Shown one piece after another: positions 9,111 to 17,154 of a stretch of 64,000 bases of DNA. The stretch spans positions 1 through 64,000 of the forward strand of contig NZ_RKQF01000002.1 in assembly GCF_003814875.1 (NCBI RefSeq), written 5' to 3'. The notes below the pieces were generated by a model, which saw only the letters and a list, made by a program, of their open reading frames with translations, had not been told where the DNA came from and searched no databases. Source of the DNA: Streptomyces sp. Ag109_O5-1 (GTDB lineage Bacteria > Actinomycetota > Actinomycetes > Streptomycetales > Streptomycetaceae). A program made the translations under genes and the position numbers. How positions within the stretch are numbered: position 1 is the stretch's first letter; each line of letters starts with the position of its first letter.

Positions 9111-10074
9111 GACCCGACCCACTCCCCTTGCCACCGCCCCACGCACGGAACGGGACACGAACGCCATGAGCCGAACCCGGCACGGGGAACCGCGGCGGCG
9201 CCGCCGGTCCCCGCAGCACGTGGCCTCCCGGCTGCTGGCGGGCTCCGTGCTCACCGTCTTCGTGGTGTTCTTCGTCCTGCCGGTGCTGTGGCTGCTGCTC
9301 GCGGCGACCAAGACCGACCAGCAACTCGTCCACGACAACCCCCTGACCTTCGGCTCCTGGCACGCCTTCAAGGCCAACTGGCACGCGCTCACCGCCTTCC
9401 AGGACAACGCCATCCTGCTGTGGCTGCGCAACTCCGCCGTCTACGCCGCGATCTCACTGGTCATCACGCTCTGCCTGGCCATTCCCGCGGGGTACGCGCT
9501 GGCGATGACCGAGTTCCGCGGCCGACGCACGCTGCTGATCGCGACCCTGGTCGTGATGCTGATGCCGAACGCCACCCTGGTGGTGCCGCTGTTCCTGGAG
9601 CTCAACGCGGTGCACCTGATCGGCACGATGTGGTCGATCATCCTGCCCTACTCGTTCTACCCGTTCGGCGTGTACCTCACCTACATCTACTTCACGACCG
9701 CCGTCCCCAAGGACCTCCTGGCCGCGGCACGCATGGACGGCTGCTCCGAGTTCGGCGTCTTCCGGCACATCGCGCTGCCGCTGGCCACGCCCGTCATCGC
9801 GCTGGTCGGCTTCTTCAGCTTCGTCGCCAACTGGACCAACTACTTCCTGCCCTACGTCATGCTCCCCGACAGCGACCAGATGCCCATCCAGGTGGGCGTC
9901 GGCAGTCTTCTCAGCAACGTGCCGTCGTTCAACCCGACCGTCGGCACCCTCGCCATCCAACGCCCGCAACTGGCACTGGCCACGCTGGTCGCCATCACAC
10001 CGGTACTCGTCGTGTTCCTGTTCGCCCAGCGCTTCCTGGTCAGCGGAATGCTCGCCGGCGCCACCAAGGAGTAA
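9100..10074 (+). CDS. ABC sugar permease 2 (CUT1, MalG type)
   Basis: The protein has 324 aa with six predicted membrane segments after an Arg-rich cytosolic tail (RRRRRSPQH). The EAA loop reads AAARMDGCSEFGVFRHIALP, typical of the MalG partner. The ATG at 9100 overlaps the upstream gene by 11 nt; an in-frame ATG at 9166 is an alternative with no better ribosome site. It completes the importer. Confidence 0.88.
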   Translation: MPTETRPTPLATAPRTERDTNAMSRTRHGEPRRRRRSPQHVASRLLAGSVLTVFVVFFVLPVLWLLLAATKTDQQLVHDNPLTFGSWHAFKANWHALTAFQDNAILLWLRNSAVYAAISLVITLCLAIPAGYALAMTEFRGRRTLLIATLVVMLMPNATLVVPLFLELNAVHLIGTMWSIILPYSFYPFGVYLTYIYFTTAVPKDLLAAARMDGCSEFGVFRHIALPLATPVIALVGFFSFVANWTNYFLPYVMLPDSDQMPIQVGVGSLLSNVPSFNPTVGTLAIQRPQLALATLVAITPVLVVFLFAQRFLVSGMLAGATKE

Positions 10075-10082
10075 CAGCTCTC

Positions 10083-12119
10083 ATGCCATACAGCCCTGAC
10101 TCCCACCTCTCCGGCGACCCCGGCGACCCCGGCGACGACATCCCGGCCGCCGACCGGTCCACCCCCGCTTCCGATGTCCAAGCCGCAGTGCCGCTGCTCG
10201 AACCCCCCGGCTGGGCCGTGGCCCAGCGCGCGCTGTTCGACCTTCTCGACCACGCCTGGCGCCGCTTCGCCCGCGACTTCACCGGCCCCGACGGGCGCCT
10301 CAACTACACCGGCCCGCTCACCACCCGCGACGGCGTGGACGACTTCTACGAAGTGTTCTTCAACTGGCCCCAGCTGTACCTCCTCGGCGGCGCCGACGAC
10401 CTGCTCCCCGCCAGCGAGAAGCACTGGGAGGGCGTCACCAGGCAGCTGACCGAACTGGACATGCTGCGCGACGAGTTCGAACGCGGCTACGACTGGTTCC
10501 ACCAGGGCGAGAGCCTGCTGCTGCTGTACTTCCTGTGCATGGCCGCACCCGACCGCTGGCGTGAGCGCGCCCTGCGTTTCGCCGAGTTGTACGTCGACCC
10601 GGCCAAGGGCAACTACGACCCCGAACACCGCATCATCGCCCGCCCGCACAACGGCAGCGACCCCGACCGCACCGGCCTCTTCGACGGCGACGTCTACCCC
10701 TGGCTGCCGAAGGAGGCGGAGACCTACGGCTTCCCCCTCGAGTGGATCCCCGAGGCGGCGAACGGCCCCTTCCCCCTGTCGGCGGACCCGCGCCTCGGCG
10801 ACCAGATGCGGGACCGGATGGGCGTCGGCGACACCGCGGTCAACCTCGCCGCGGCCGGGCTGGTCCTCAACGCCTGGATCCTGTCCGGCGAGGAGCGCTA
10901 CCGCGACTGGATCGTCGAGTACGTGGGCGCCTGGCGCGAGCGCACCCGCGAACAGGGCGGCCTGATCCCGGACAACGTGGGCCCGGACGGCGAGGTCGGC
11001 ACCATGCTGGAAGGGCGCTGGTACGGCGGCCACTACGGCTGGTCGTGGCCCCACGGCTGGCACAGCCTCGGTCACGCGGCCTGCGTGGCGGCGCTCGCGG
11101 CGGCCACGGTCACCGGCGACGACGACTACCTCTCCATGGTCGCGACCTCGCTCGACACCCTCATAGGCCACGCCAAGGTCATGCCCCACACGGAGGCCGA
11201 CTCCAGCCTGCCCTCCAAGTGGGCGGTGGAACTCGGTCCGGACCGTCACACGCCCACACCGCACCTGCCGTTCCGCCACAACGACTCCGGCTGGTTCGAC
11301 TACAACCCGGCCACCCCGCCCGTGCCGGTGGCCCTGTGGCACCACACGGCCTCCGACGCCGACCGCACCCGGCTGAAGCGGCTGCGCGAGGCGGACGGCA
11401 TCGACTGGCGCACCGTGCGGCCGTTCCGGTCCAAGGAGGACTCCGGTCACGAGAAGGCGTGGTTCGCCTTCCTCGCCGGCGACGACCCCGGCTACCCGGA
11501 GCGGATCCTCGCGGCCGCTCAGGCCCAGGTCCGCCACCGGCTGCGGCGCATCGACCGCTATCGCGACCTGGACGTGCCCGAGGCCGACATCCATGTGTGG
11601 CAGCTGTGCAACCCGGTGGTCACCGAGGCCCTGGTACAACTGACCTGGGGCGGCCCGCAGGTGCTGTATCAGGGCGGTCTGCAGCAGGCGAGGCTGCGCT
11701 ACCACGACGCCGACGCCCGCCGGGCCGGCCTGCCCGCCGACGTCGCCGCCCTGGTCACCTCCATCGACCCCGAGGCGACCACCGTCGAGCTGGTCAACCT
11801 GGCCCCCGAAACCGACCGCACGGTGATCGTCCAGGCGGGCGCGTTCGCCGAGCACACCATCACCAGCGTCCGGTACACCACCTGCCAGGACGACGGCTGG
11901 ATCGGCGACATGTACGACTACGGGCACACCGAGCCAGTTGTCTCCGAGGCCGAGGTCCCGTGCGACGGCCCGTACCTGACGGTCCGTCTGCCCGCCTCCA
12001 CCCGCATCCGGCTCACCCTGCGGCTCGGGCTGCGCACCCGTACTCCCAGTTACCGGACCCCGTTCGACACCGAGGCCGAGCAGGCCGACTCCACCGAGAC
12101 GACAGGGGAACCGGCGTGA
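10083..12119 (+). CDS. Uncharacterised 678-aa cytosolic protein of the sugar operon
   Basis: I do not recognise a named family. There is no signal peptide or membrane segment, so it should be cytosolic. Acidic and aromatic helical repeats (FFNWPQLYLLGGADDLL, GYDWFHQGESLLLLYFL, GDTAVNLAAAGLVLNAW, GGHYGWSWPHGWHSLGHA) suggest an (alpha/alpha) toroid in residues about 40-480, as in many glycoside hydrolases and epimerases. A beta-rich C-terminal part with AETDRTVIVQAG follows. The ATG at 10083 has GGAG about 10 nt upstream, 8 nt after the permease stop. The gene overlaps the mutarotase gene by 4 nt (GTGA). Its position between importer and mutarotase suggests it acts on the imported glycoside, perhaps as an intracellular hydrolase. 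That is inference. Confidence 0.7.
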   Translation: MPYSPDSHLSGDPGDPGDDIPAADRSTPASDVQAAVPLLEPPGWAVAQRALFDLLDHAWRRFARDFTGPDGRLNYTGPLTTRDGVDDFYEVFFNWPQLYLLGGADDLLPASEKHWEGVTRQLTELDMLRDEFERGYDWFHQGESLLLLYFLCMAAPDRWRERALRFAELYVDPAKGNYDPEHRIIARPHNGSDPDRTGLFDGDVYPWLPKEAETYGFPLEWIPEAANGPFPLSADPRLGDQMRDRMGVGDTAVNLAAAGLVLNAWILSGEERYRDWIVEYVGAWRERTREQGGLIPDNVGPDGEVGTMLEGRWYGGHYGWSWPHGWHSLGHAACVAALAAATVTGDDDYLSMVATSLDTLIGHAKVMPHTEADSSLPSKWAVELGPDRHTPTPHLPFRHNDSGWFDYNPATPPVPVALWHHTASDADRTRLKRLREADGIDWRTVRPFRSKEDSGHEKAWFAFLAGDDPGYPERILAAAQAQVRHRLRRIDRYRDLDVPEADIHVWQLCNPVVTEALVQLTWGGPQVLYQGGLQQARLRYHDADARRAGLPADVAALVTSIDPEATTVELVNLAPETDRTVIVQAGAFAEHTITSVRYTTCQDDGWIGDMYDYGHTEPVVSEAEVPCDGPYLTVRLPASTRIRLTLRLGLRTRTPSYRTPFDTEAEQADSTETTGEPA

Positions 12120-12463
12120 AGCGCATCGCCCAGACCATCAGGCTCCGTCCCGAACACCGCGAGGAGTACCTCCGGCTCCACTCCGCCGTGTGGCCCGGCG
12201 TAGAAGCCGCCCTGCTCCGGGCGAACATCCGCAACTACAGCATCTTCCTCCACGGTGACGTGCTCTTCGCCTACATGGAGTACATCGGCGACGACTTCGA
12301 GGTGGACATGGCCTCCATCGAGGCCGACCCCGAGACCCAGCGCTGGTGGAAGCTCACCGATCCGTGCCAGGAGCCCTTCCCCGACCGGGGGGAGGGACGC
12401 CAGTGGACCGAGCTCCCCGAGATCTGGCATCTGAGCCCGCCCGACGGCGACGCCACCGTCTGA
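12116..12463 (+). CDS. L-rhamnose mutarotase family protein (probable 6-deoxy-hexose mutarotase)
   Basis: The protein has 115 aa, the usual length. Family features are visible: an N-terminal IRLRPEHREEYLRLH, HSAVWPGV, RNYSIFL, MEYIGDDF and the WW pair in ETQRWWKLTDP. It speeds alpha/beta interconversion of a deoxy-aldose so the dehydrogenase gets the right anomer. The family covers L-rhamnose and L-fucose enzymes; the fucosidase nearby favours fucose. The GTG start overlaps the previous stop. Confidence 0.85.
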   Translation: MKRIAQTIRLRPEHREEYLRLHSAVWPGVEAALLRANIRNYSIFLHGDVLFAYMEYIGDDFEVDMASIEADPETQRWWKLTDPCQEPFPDRGEGRQWTELPEIWHLSPPDGDATV

Positions 12464-12521
12464 TCCGGCCCGCACCGGCCAGAGCCGGCCCGCACCCGCC
12501 CGACCCGACTTGGACCACCCC

Positions 12522-13427
12522 ATGAACGCACCCGTGCTCGTCGACGCCCACCACCACCTGTGGGACCTCGCCCACCGTCCGCAGCCCTGGCTGGACGACC
12601 CCGGCGTGGCATCGATCCGCCGCACCTTCACCGCCGATGACCTGCGCACCACCGCCACCCACCCCATCGCGGGCCGACGGCTGCACAGCACAGTGGTCGT
12701 CCAGTGCATCGCGGAGATCGCCGAGACCGAGGACCTGCTCGCGCTCGCCGAGCGGGAGCCCCAGATCCAGGCCGTGGTCGGCTGGGCCGACCTGACGTCA
12801 CCGGCCATCGGTGACGTACTCGACCAGCTGCAAGCCGGACCGGGCGGCGGATACCTGCGCTCCCTGCGGCACCTCGTCCAGAGCGAGACCGACCCCGACT
12901 GGCTCCAACACCCCGATGTGGAAAGCGGGTTGAGGGCGGCCCGGGAGCGCGGACTCCGCTACGACGTGCTCGTGCGCGACCACCAGCTCGGTCAGGCTAT
13001 CCGGCTCGCGGAACGCTTCCCGGACCTGCCCCAGGTGCTCAACCACGCGGGCAAGCCGGACATCGCCCGTGGGGACATCGCCGAGTGGGAACGCCGGATG
13101 CGGCAGCTCGCCGGGCACCCGCAGGTGGTGTGCAAGGTCTCGGGGCTGATCACCGAGGCCGACCACACCCGCTGGACCACCGCCGACATCCGCCCGGTCT
13201 GGGAGGTGCTGCTCTCGGCCTTCGGCCCCGAGCGGCTGATGTTCGGCTCGGACTGGCCGGTCGCCAACCTGGCGGGTGGCTGGAACCGGTGGGCCGCCAC
13301 CGTGGACGAACTGCTCACCGGCTGGAGCGAGAGCGATGTCGACGCGCTCCTCGCCGGCACCGCGACCGCGTTCTACGGCCTGGCCTCCGTTTTCACGAAG
13401 GGCGACGCGACCGCCCGGAGGGCCTGA
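12522..13427 (+). CDS. Amidohydrolase-superfamily aldonolactonase (L-fuconolactonase-like)
   Basis: The protein has 301 aa and a TIM-barrel of the COG3618 amidohydrolase group. The metal site is visible at VDAHHHLWD (residues about 6-14) and the catalytic Asp at MFGSDWPVANL (about 240). Group members hydrolyse sugar lactones such as L-fucono- and L-rhamnonolactone. It would open the lactone made by the aldose dehydrogenase at 17155. The ATG at 12522 is preferred; an in-frame TTG lies 12 nt before it and neither has a clear ribosome site. It is the last gene before a hairpin at 13436-13467. Confidence 0.85.
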   Translation: MNAPVLVDAHHHLWDLAHRPQPWLDDPGVASIRRTFTADDLRTTATHPIAGRRLHSTVVVQCIAEIAETEDLLALAEREPQIQAVVGWADLTSPAIGDVLDQLQAGPGGGYLRSLRHLVQSETDPDWLQHPDVESGLRAARERGLRYDVLVRDHQLGQAIRLAERFPDLPQVLNHAGKPDIARGDIAEWERRMRQLAGHPQVVCKVSGLITEADHTRWTTADIRPVWEVLLSAFGPERLMFGSDWPVANLAGGWNRWAATVDELLTGWSESDVDALLAGTATAFYGLASVFTKGDATARRA

Positions 13428-13435
13428 CCCGCTCT

Positions 13436-13467
13436 GGCTCCGCGGCGAGACCCACTGCCGCGGAGCC
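13436..13467 (+). terminator. Hairpin between the two catabolic gene groups
   Basis: 10-bp perfect arms, GGCTCCGCGG (13436-13445) and CCGCGGAGCC (13458-13467), with a 12-nt loop, begin 8 bp after the lactonase stop. The hairpin probably ends or attenuates the transcript before the next gene set. Confidence 0.7.
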
Positions 13468-13586
13468 ACATCCCATGACACGGACTCACACGAACTCGCG
13501 CGAAACCAGCGCCGGACACATAGCCACGGACGCCGAGCCACTCGGCATCCGTAGGCACCGGTCCGCGCCGAAGGGACCCTGCCCCC

Positions 13587-14630
13587 ATGTCACTAGCCGC
13601 CCGATACCTCTGCGCCCGCACCCTGGACACGGCCCCCGCCCACAGCGCGCCGCCGGGACCCGGCGAGGTGGAACTGGCCCCCGCCTACGTCGGCATCTGC
13701 GGGACCGACCTGCACATCTTCCACGGCGACATGGACGCCCGGGTCAGCGCACCGGCCGTCCTGGGGCACGAGATGGCCGGGCGCGTGGTCCGCTGCGGGC
13801 CGGACGTGACGGACTGGCGGCCAGGCGACGCGGTCACCGTGATGCCGCTGCGCTGGGACGACACCTGCCCGGCCTGCCGCAACGGCCACCAGCACATCTG
13901 CCAGCACCTGGACTTCATCGGCATCGACTCTCCCGGCGCGATGCAGCAGCGCTGGACGGTACCCGCCGCCACCCTGATACGGCTGCCCGACTCCCTCCCG
14001 CTGGACCGGGCCGCGCTTGTCGAGCCCACTGCGGTCGCGGTGCACGACGTCGGCCGGGCCGGGGTGCGCGAGGGCGAGCGGGTCGTCGTGGTGGGCGGCG
14101 GCCCGGTCGGCGTCCTGATCGCGCTGGTGGCCCAGGCCGCGGGGGCGGACGTCCGGGTGGTGGAGCTCAGCGCCCACCGCCGGCTGCTCGCCGAGGAGTT
14201 GGGGCTGACCGTGTGGGATCCTGCCGCCGAGGACCTGGCCGAGCTGGTCCGGCGGTGGACCGGGGACGCGGGGGCGGACGTCGCCTTCGAGGTGTCCGGC
14301 GCGGCGGGCGGGGTGGACACCGCGGTCGACGTGCTCGGCGTGCGCGGCCGGCTGTGTCTGGTCGCGATCCACTCCCGCCCGCGTGAGGTGAACCTGCACC
14401 GCTTCTTCTGGCGTGAACTGACCCTGGTGGGCGCCCGGTTGTACGACCGCTCCGACTTCGAGAAGGCGGTGACACTGGTGGCCGACGGCGCCATTCCCGC
14501 CGACCGGCTGATCAGCAAGGTCGTGCCGCTCACCCAGGCACCCGCCGCCTTCGAGGCGCTGGAGGGTGGCGGCGACGTGATGAAGATCCTCGTGGACTGC
14601 ACCGACGACGCCCAGGGAGCCGCCGTATGA
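13587..14630 (+). CDS. Zinc-dependent medium-chain dehydrogenase (polyol/aldonate type)
   Basis: The protein has 347 aa. The catalytic zinc site is at GICGTDLHIFHGD and LGHEMAG, and the NAD-binding Rossmann motif is VVGGGPVGVLIA (about residue 155). The structural zinc loop reads DDTCPACRNGHQHIC, so only three Cys are in the usual spacing and Asp takes the place of the first. The closest types are threonine, sorbitol and L-idonate/galactonate 5-dehydrogenases. Here it may oxidise an aldonate or a keto-deoxy-aldonate. The 4-nt ATGA overlap with the SDR gene implies coupling. It begins a second transcription unit or internal segment after the hairpin. Confidence 0.85.
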   Translation: MSLAARYLCARTLDTAPAHSAPPGPGEVELAPAYVGICGTDLHIFHGDMDARVSAPAVLGHEMAGRVVRCGPDVTDWRPGDAVTVMPLRWDDTCPACRNGHQHICQHLDFIGIDSPGAMQQRWTVPAATLIRLPDSLPLDRAALVEPTAVAVHDVGRAGVREGERVVVVGGGPVGVLIALVAQAAGADVRVVELSAHRRLLAEELGLTVWDPAAEDLAELVRRWTGDAGADVAFEVSGAAGGVDTAVDVLGVRGRLCLVAIHSRPREVNLHRFFWRELTLVGARLYDRSDFEKAVTLVADGAIPADRLISKVVPLTQAPAAFEALEGGGDVMKILVDCTDDAQGAAV

Positions 14631-15388
14631 CCGCCTTCGACCTCACCGGACGGCTCGCCGTCGTCACCGGAGCCCGGCGAGGCATCGGACGGGCCATGGC
14701 CCGCGCGCTCGCCGGGGCCGGCGCGGACGTCATCGGCGTCAGCGCCTCCCTGGAGGAGTCCGGCAGCGCGGTGGAAAAGGACGTCGTCGCCGCAGGCCGC
14801 ACATTCGAGGCCATCCGCACCGACTTCGCGGCCCCCGAGGCGGTACGGGCCCTGGGCGCGGACCTCGCCGGGCGCGAACGCCCGGTGGACGTCCTGGTCA
14901 ACAACGCGGGCACGATCCGCCGCGCCCCGGCCGCCGAACACACCGACGCCGACTGGGAGTTGGTGCTCCAGGTCAACCTCAACGCGCAGTTCGCGCTAAC
15001 CCGCGCGGTCGGCGCGGCGATGGTCGCCCGCGGCCAGGGGAAGGTCATCTTCACCGCATCGCTGCTCAGCTTCCAGGGCGGCATCACCGTCCCCGGCTAC
15101 ACCGCCGCCAAACACGGCATCGCGGGCCTGACCAAAGCGCTGGCCAACGAGTGGGCCCCGCACGGTGTGAACGTCAACGCCATCGCCCCCGGCTACATCG
15201 CCACCGACAACACCCAGGCCCTCCAGGACGACCCGGTGCGCAGCAAGGCGATCCTGGACCGCATCCCGGCCGCGCGCTGGGGCAGCGCCGACGACCTCGC
15301 GGGCGCCACCGTGTTCCTGGCCTCCGACGCGGCCGCCTACGTCCACGGCGTAGTCCTGCCCGTCGACGGCGGATGGCTCGGCCGATGA
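14627..15388 (+). CDS. KduD-like short-chain dehydrogenase
   Basis: The protein has 253 aa. It has the cofactor motif VTGARRGIGRAMARA, the NNAGTI motif, and catalytic Ser and Tyr-Lys (SLLSFQGG...YTAAKHG). It is most like 2-deoxy-gluconate 3-dehydrogenase/KduD and 2-keto-3-deoxy-L-fuconate dehydrogenase. In the oxidative L-fucose pathway an SDR of this type oxidises 2-keto-3-deoxy-L-fuconate. Start and stop overlap its neighbours by 4 nt each (ATGA). Confidence 0.85.
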   Translation: MTAFDLTGRLAVVTGARRGIGRAMARALAGAGADVIGVSASLEESGSAVEKDVVAAGRTFEAIRTDFAAPEAVRALGADLAGRERPVDVLVNNAGTIRRAPAAEHTDADWELVLQVNLNAQFALTRAVGAAMVARGQGKVIFTASLLSFQGGITVPGYTAAKHGIAGLTKALANEWAPHGVNVNAIAPGYIATDNTQALQDDPVRSKAILDRIPAARWGSADDLAGATVFLASDAAAYVHGVVLPVDGGWLGR

Positions 15389-16017
15389 GTGACGTAGACC
15401 TGGCCTGCGTGCTGGACGGCGCCCGTGTCATGCCGGTGCTGACTGTGCGCGACGCCGCCACGGCCGGCCCGTTGGCCGACGCGCTCGCCGCGGGCGGTGC
15501 CCGGTGCGCAGAGGTCACCTTCCGCACCCCCGACGCCGAACAGGTCCTCAAGACCATGGCCTCCCACGGGGGACTGGCCGTCGGCGCCGGCACGGTCCTC
15601 ACGCCCGAGCAGGCCGAGCGGGCCGTGGCGGCCGGGGCCCGCTTCGTGGTCTCGCCCGGCTTCGACGAGGAGGTTGTCGCGAAGTGCGGTGAGCTGGGGG
15701 TCCCGGTCGTGCCGGGCATCGCCACCGCCACCGAGCTGATGTGCGCCCTGAAGGCCGGCCTCGACACCGTCAAGCTCTTCCCGGCCGAGCCGCTCGGCGG
15801 CGTCCCGATGCTGCGCGCGCTCGCAGCGCCCTTCCCCCAGGTACGGTTCGTGCCGACGGGCGGCATCGACGCCCGTCGTCTGCCCGCCTATCTCACCGAC
15901 CCGGCGGTCCTCGCCGTCGGCGGCAGCTGGATGGCCACCGTTGCCCATCTGGAGCGGGTCGAGTACGGGGAGATCCGCCGGCTGACCGCCGAGGCCGTGC
16001 ACGGGAGCGCGACGTGA
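15385..16017 (+). CDS. KDPG/KHG-type class I aldolase
   Basis: The protein has 210 aa, the usual length. The catalytic Glu lies in CAEVTFRTP (about residue 46) and the Schiff-base Lys in DTVKLFPAE (about residue 129). GTVLT, SPGFDEEVV and PTGGID complete the phosphate and substrate loops. It cleaves 2-keto-3-deoxy acids, phosphorylated or not, to pyruvate and an aldehyde. It lies between the SDR and kinase genes with 4-nt overlaps on both sides. Confidence 0.88.
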   Translation: MSDVDLACVLDGARVMPVLTVRDAATAGPLADALAAGGARCAEVTFRTPDAEQVLKTMASHGGLAVGAGTVLTPEQAERAVAAGARFVVSPGFDEEVVAKCGELGVPVVPGIATATELMCALKAGLDTVKLFPAEPLGGVPMLRALAAPFPQVRFVPTGGIDARRLPAYLTDPAVLAVGGSWMATVAHLERVEYGEIRRLTAEAVHGSAT

Positions 16018-17108
16018 CCGACGTGGTGGCACTCGGTGAGGTGATGCTCCGCTTCGATCCGGGCGAGGGCAGGATCCGCACCGCCCGCACTCTCCAGGTC
16101 TGGGAAGGCGGCGGGGAGTACAACGTCGTGCGCGGACTGCGCCGCTGCTTCGGCCTGCGCACCGCCGTCGTCACCGCCCTCGCCGACAACGAGGTCGGCC
16201 GGCTGGTCGAGGACCTGATCCTGCAGGGCGGCGTCGACACGTCACTGATCCGCTGGGTGCCAGCGGACGGCATCGGCCGCGGGGTGCGCAACGGACTGAA
16301 CTTCGTCGAGCGGGGCTTCGGCATCCAGGGCGCACTGGGCGTCAGCGACCGCGCGCACACGGCCGTCTCTCAGCTGCGCAAGGGGGACATCGACTGGGAC
16401 GCCATCTTCTCGGCCGGAGTGCGGTGGTTCCACACCGGCGGCATCTTCGCCGGCCTGTCCGACACCACCGTGGATGTCGCCGACGAAGCCATGGCGTCCG
16501 CCCGCCGCCACGGCGTCACCGTCTCCTACGACCCCAACTACCGCCCCAGCCTCTGGGCCGGCCGCGGCGGCGCCGACCGGGCCCGCGAGGTCGACGTACA
16601 GCTCACCCGCCACGCCGATGTCGTCGTGGGCGTCTTGGGCCTGGCCGGGCCGTACCCGGGTGCGGTACGCATCGGGGCGGACGAGGTGCAAGACGCCCTC
16701 GTCGAAGTGGCCGGGCTCCTGCCTCAGGCCGAGGTCCTCGCTACAACGCTGCGTCACGTGCCCTCCGCCGGGGTCAACGACTGGTCCTCCGCCGCCTGGT
16801 CGGCCCGTACCGGATTCGTCCGTGGCCCGCAGATGTCCGGCTTGCACGTCCTCGACCGCATCGGCTCGGGTGACGGCTTCGCAGCCGGCCTGATCTACGG
16901 ACTGCTGACCGCCTGCGGGGAAGAGGACGGACCGGCGGCCGCTGCCACACCCTTGGCGCACCTCGACGTCGCCGCGCTGAGCCGCGCCCTCGCCTACGGG
17001 ACCGCGCACGGGGCCCTCACCATGACCACCCCCGGCGACGTGTCCATGGCCTCGCTCGCCGAGGTGGAGGCGCTGATGGCAGGCGGCTCGGCCGCCGTCA
17101 GAAGGTGA
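16014..17108 (+). CDS. PfkB-family sugar kinase (KDG kinase-like)
   Basis: The protein has 364 aa. The N-terminal VVALGEVMLRF and WEGGGEYNVVRGL match the substrate part of 2-keto-3-deoxygluconate kinases, though GGEYN replaces the common GGAEAN. The second PfkB signature, DRIGSGDGFAAGLIYG (about residue 282), carries the catalytic Asp. VSYDPNYRPSLW is also typical. It would phosphorylate a 2-keto-3-deoxy sugar acid at O6, feeding the adjacent aldolase. A true 6-deoxy acid from L-fucose has no O6, so the presence of this gene argues for a further substrate. The GTG start overlaps the aldolase stop. Confidence 0.85.
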   Translation: MTDVVALGEVMLRFDPGEGRIRTARTLQVWEGGGEYNVVRGLRRCFGLRTAVVTALADNEVGRLVEDLILQGGVDTSLIRWVPADGIGRGVRNGLNFVERGFGIQGALGVSDRAHTAVSQLRKGDIDWDAIFSAGVRWFHTGGIFAGLSDTTVDVADEAMASARRHGVTVSYDPNYRPSLWAGRGGADRAREVDVQLTRHADVVVGVLGLAGPYPGAVRIGADEVQDALVEVAGLLPQAEVLATTLRHVPSAGVNDWSSAAWSARTGFVRGPQMSGLHVLDRIGSGDGFAAGLIYGLLTACGEEDGPAAAATPLAHLDVAALSRALAYGTAHGALTMTTPGDVSMASLAEVEALMAGGSAAVRR

Positions 17109-17154
17109 CAGGCCCGTGGGCGCTCACACCGTCCGCGTCATCCAAGGAGAACAG

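Noticed and set aside
9852..11927. Long minus-strand open frame opposite the 678-aa protein
   Set aside because: No ribosome site or family motif; composition typical of antisense shadow in high-GC DNA. The plus-strand frame has clean overlaps with its neighbours.
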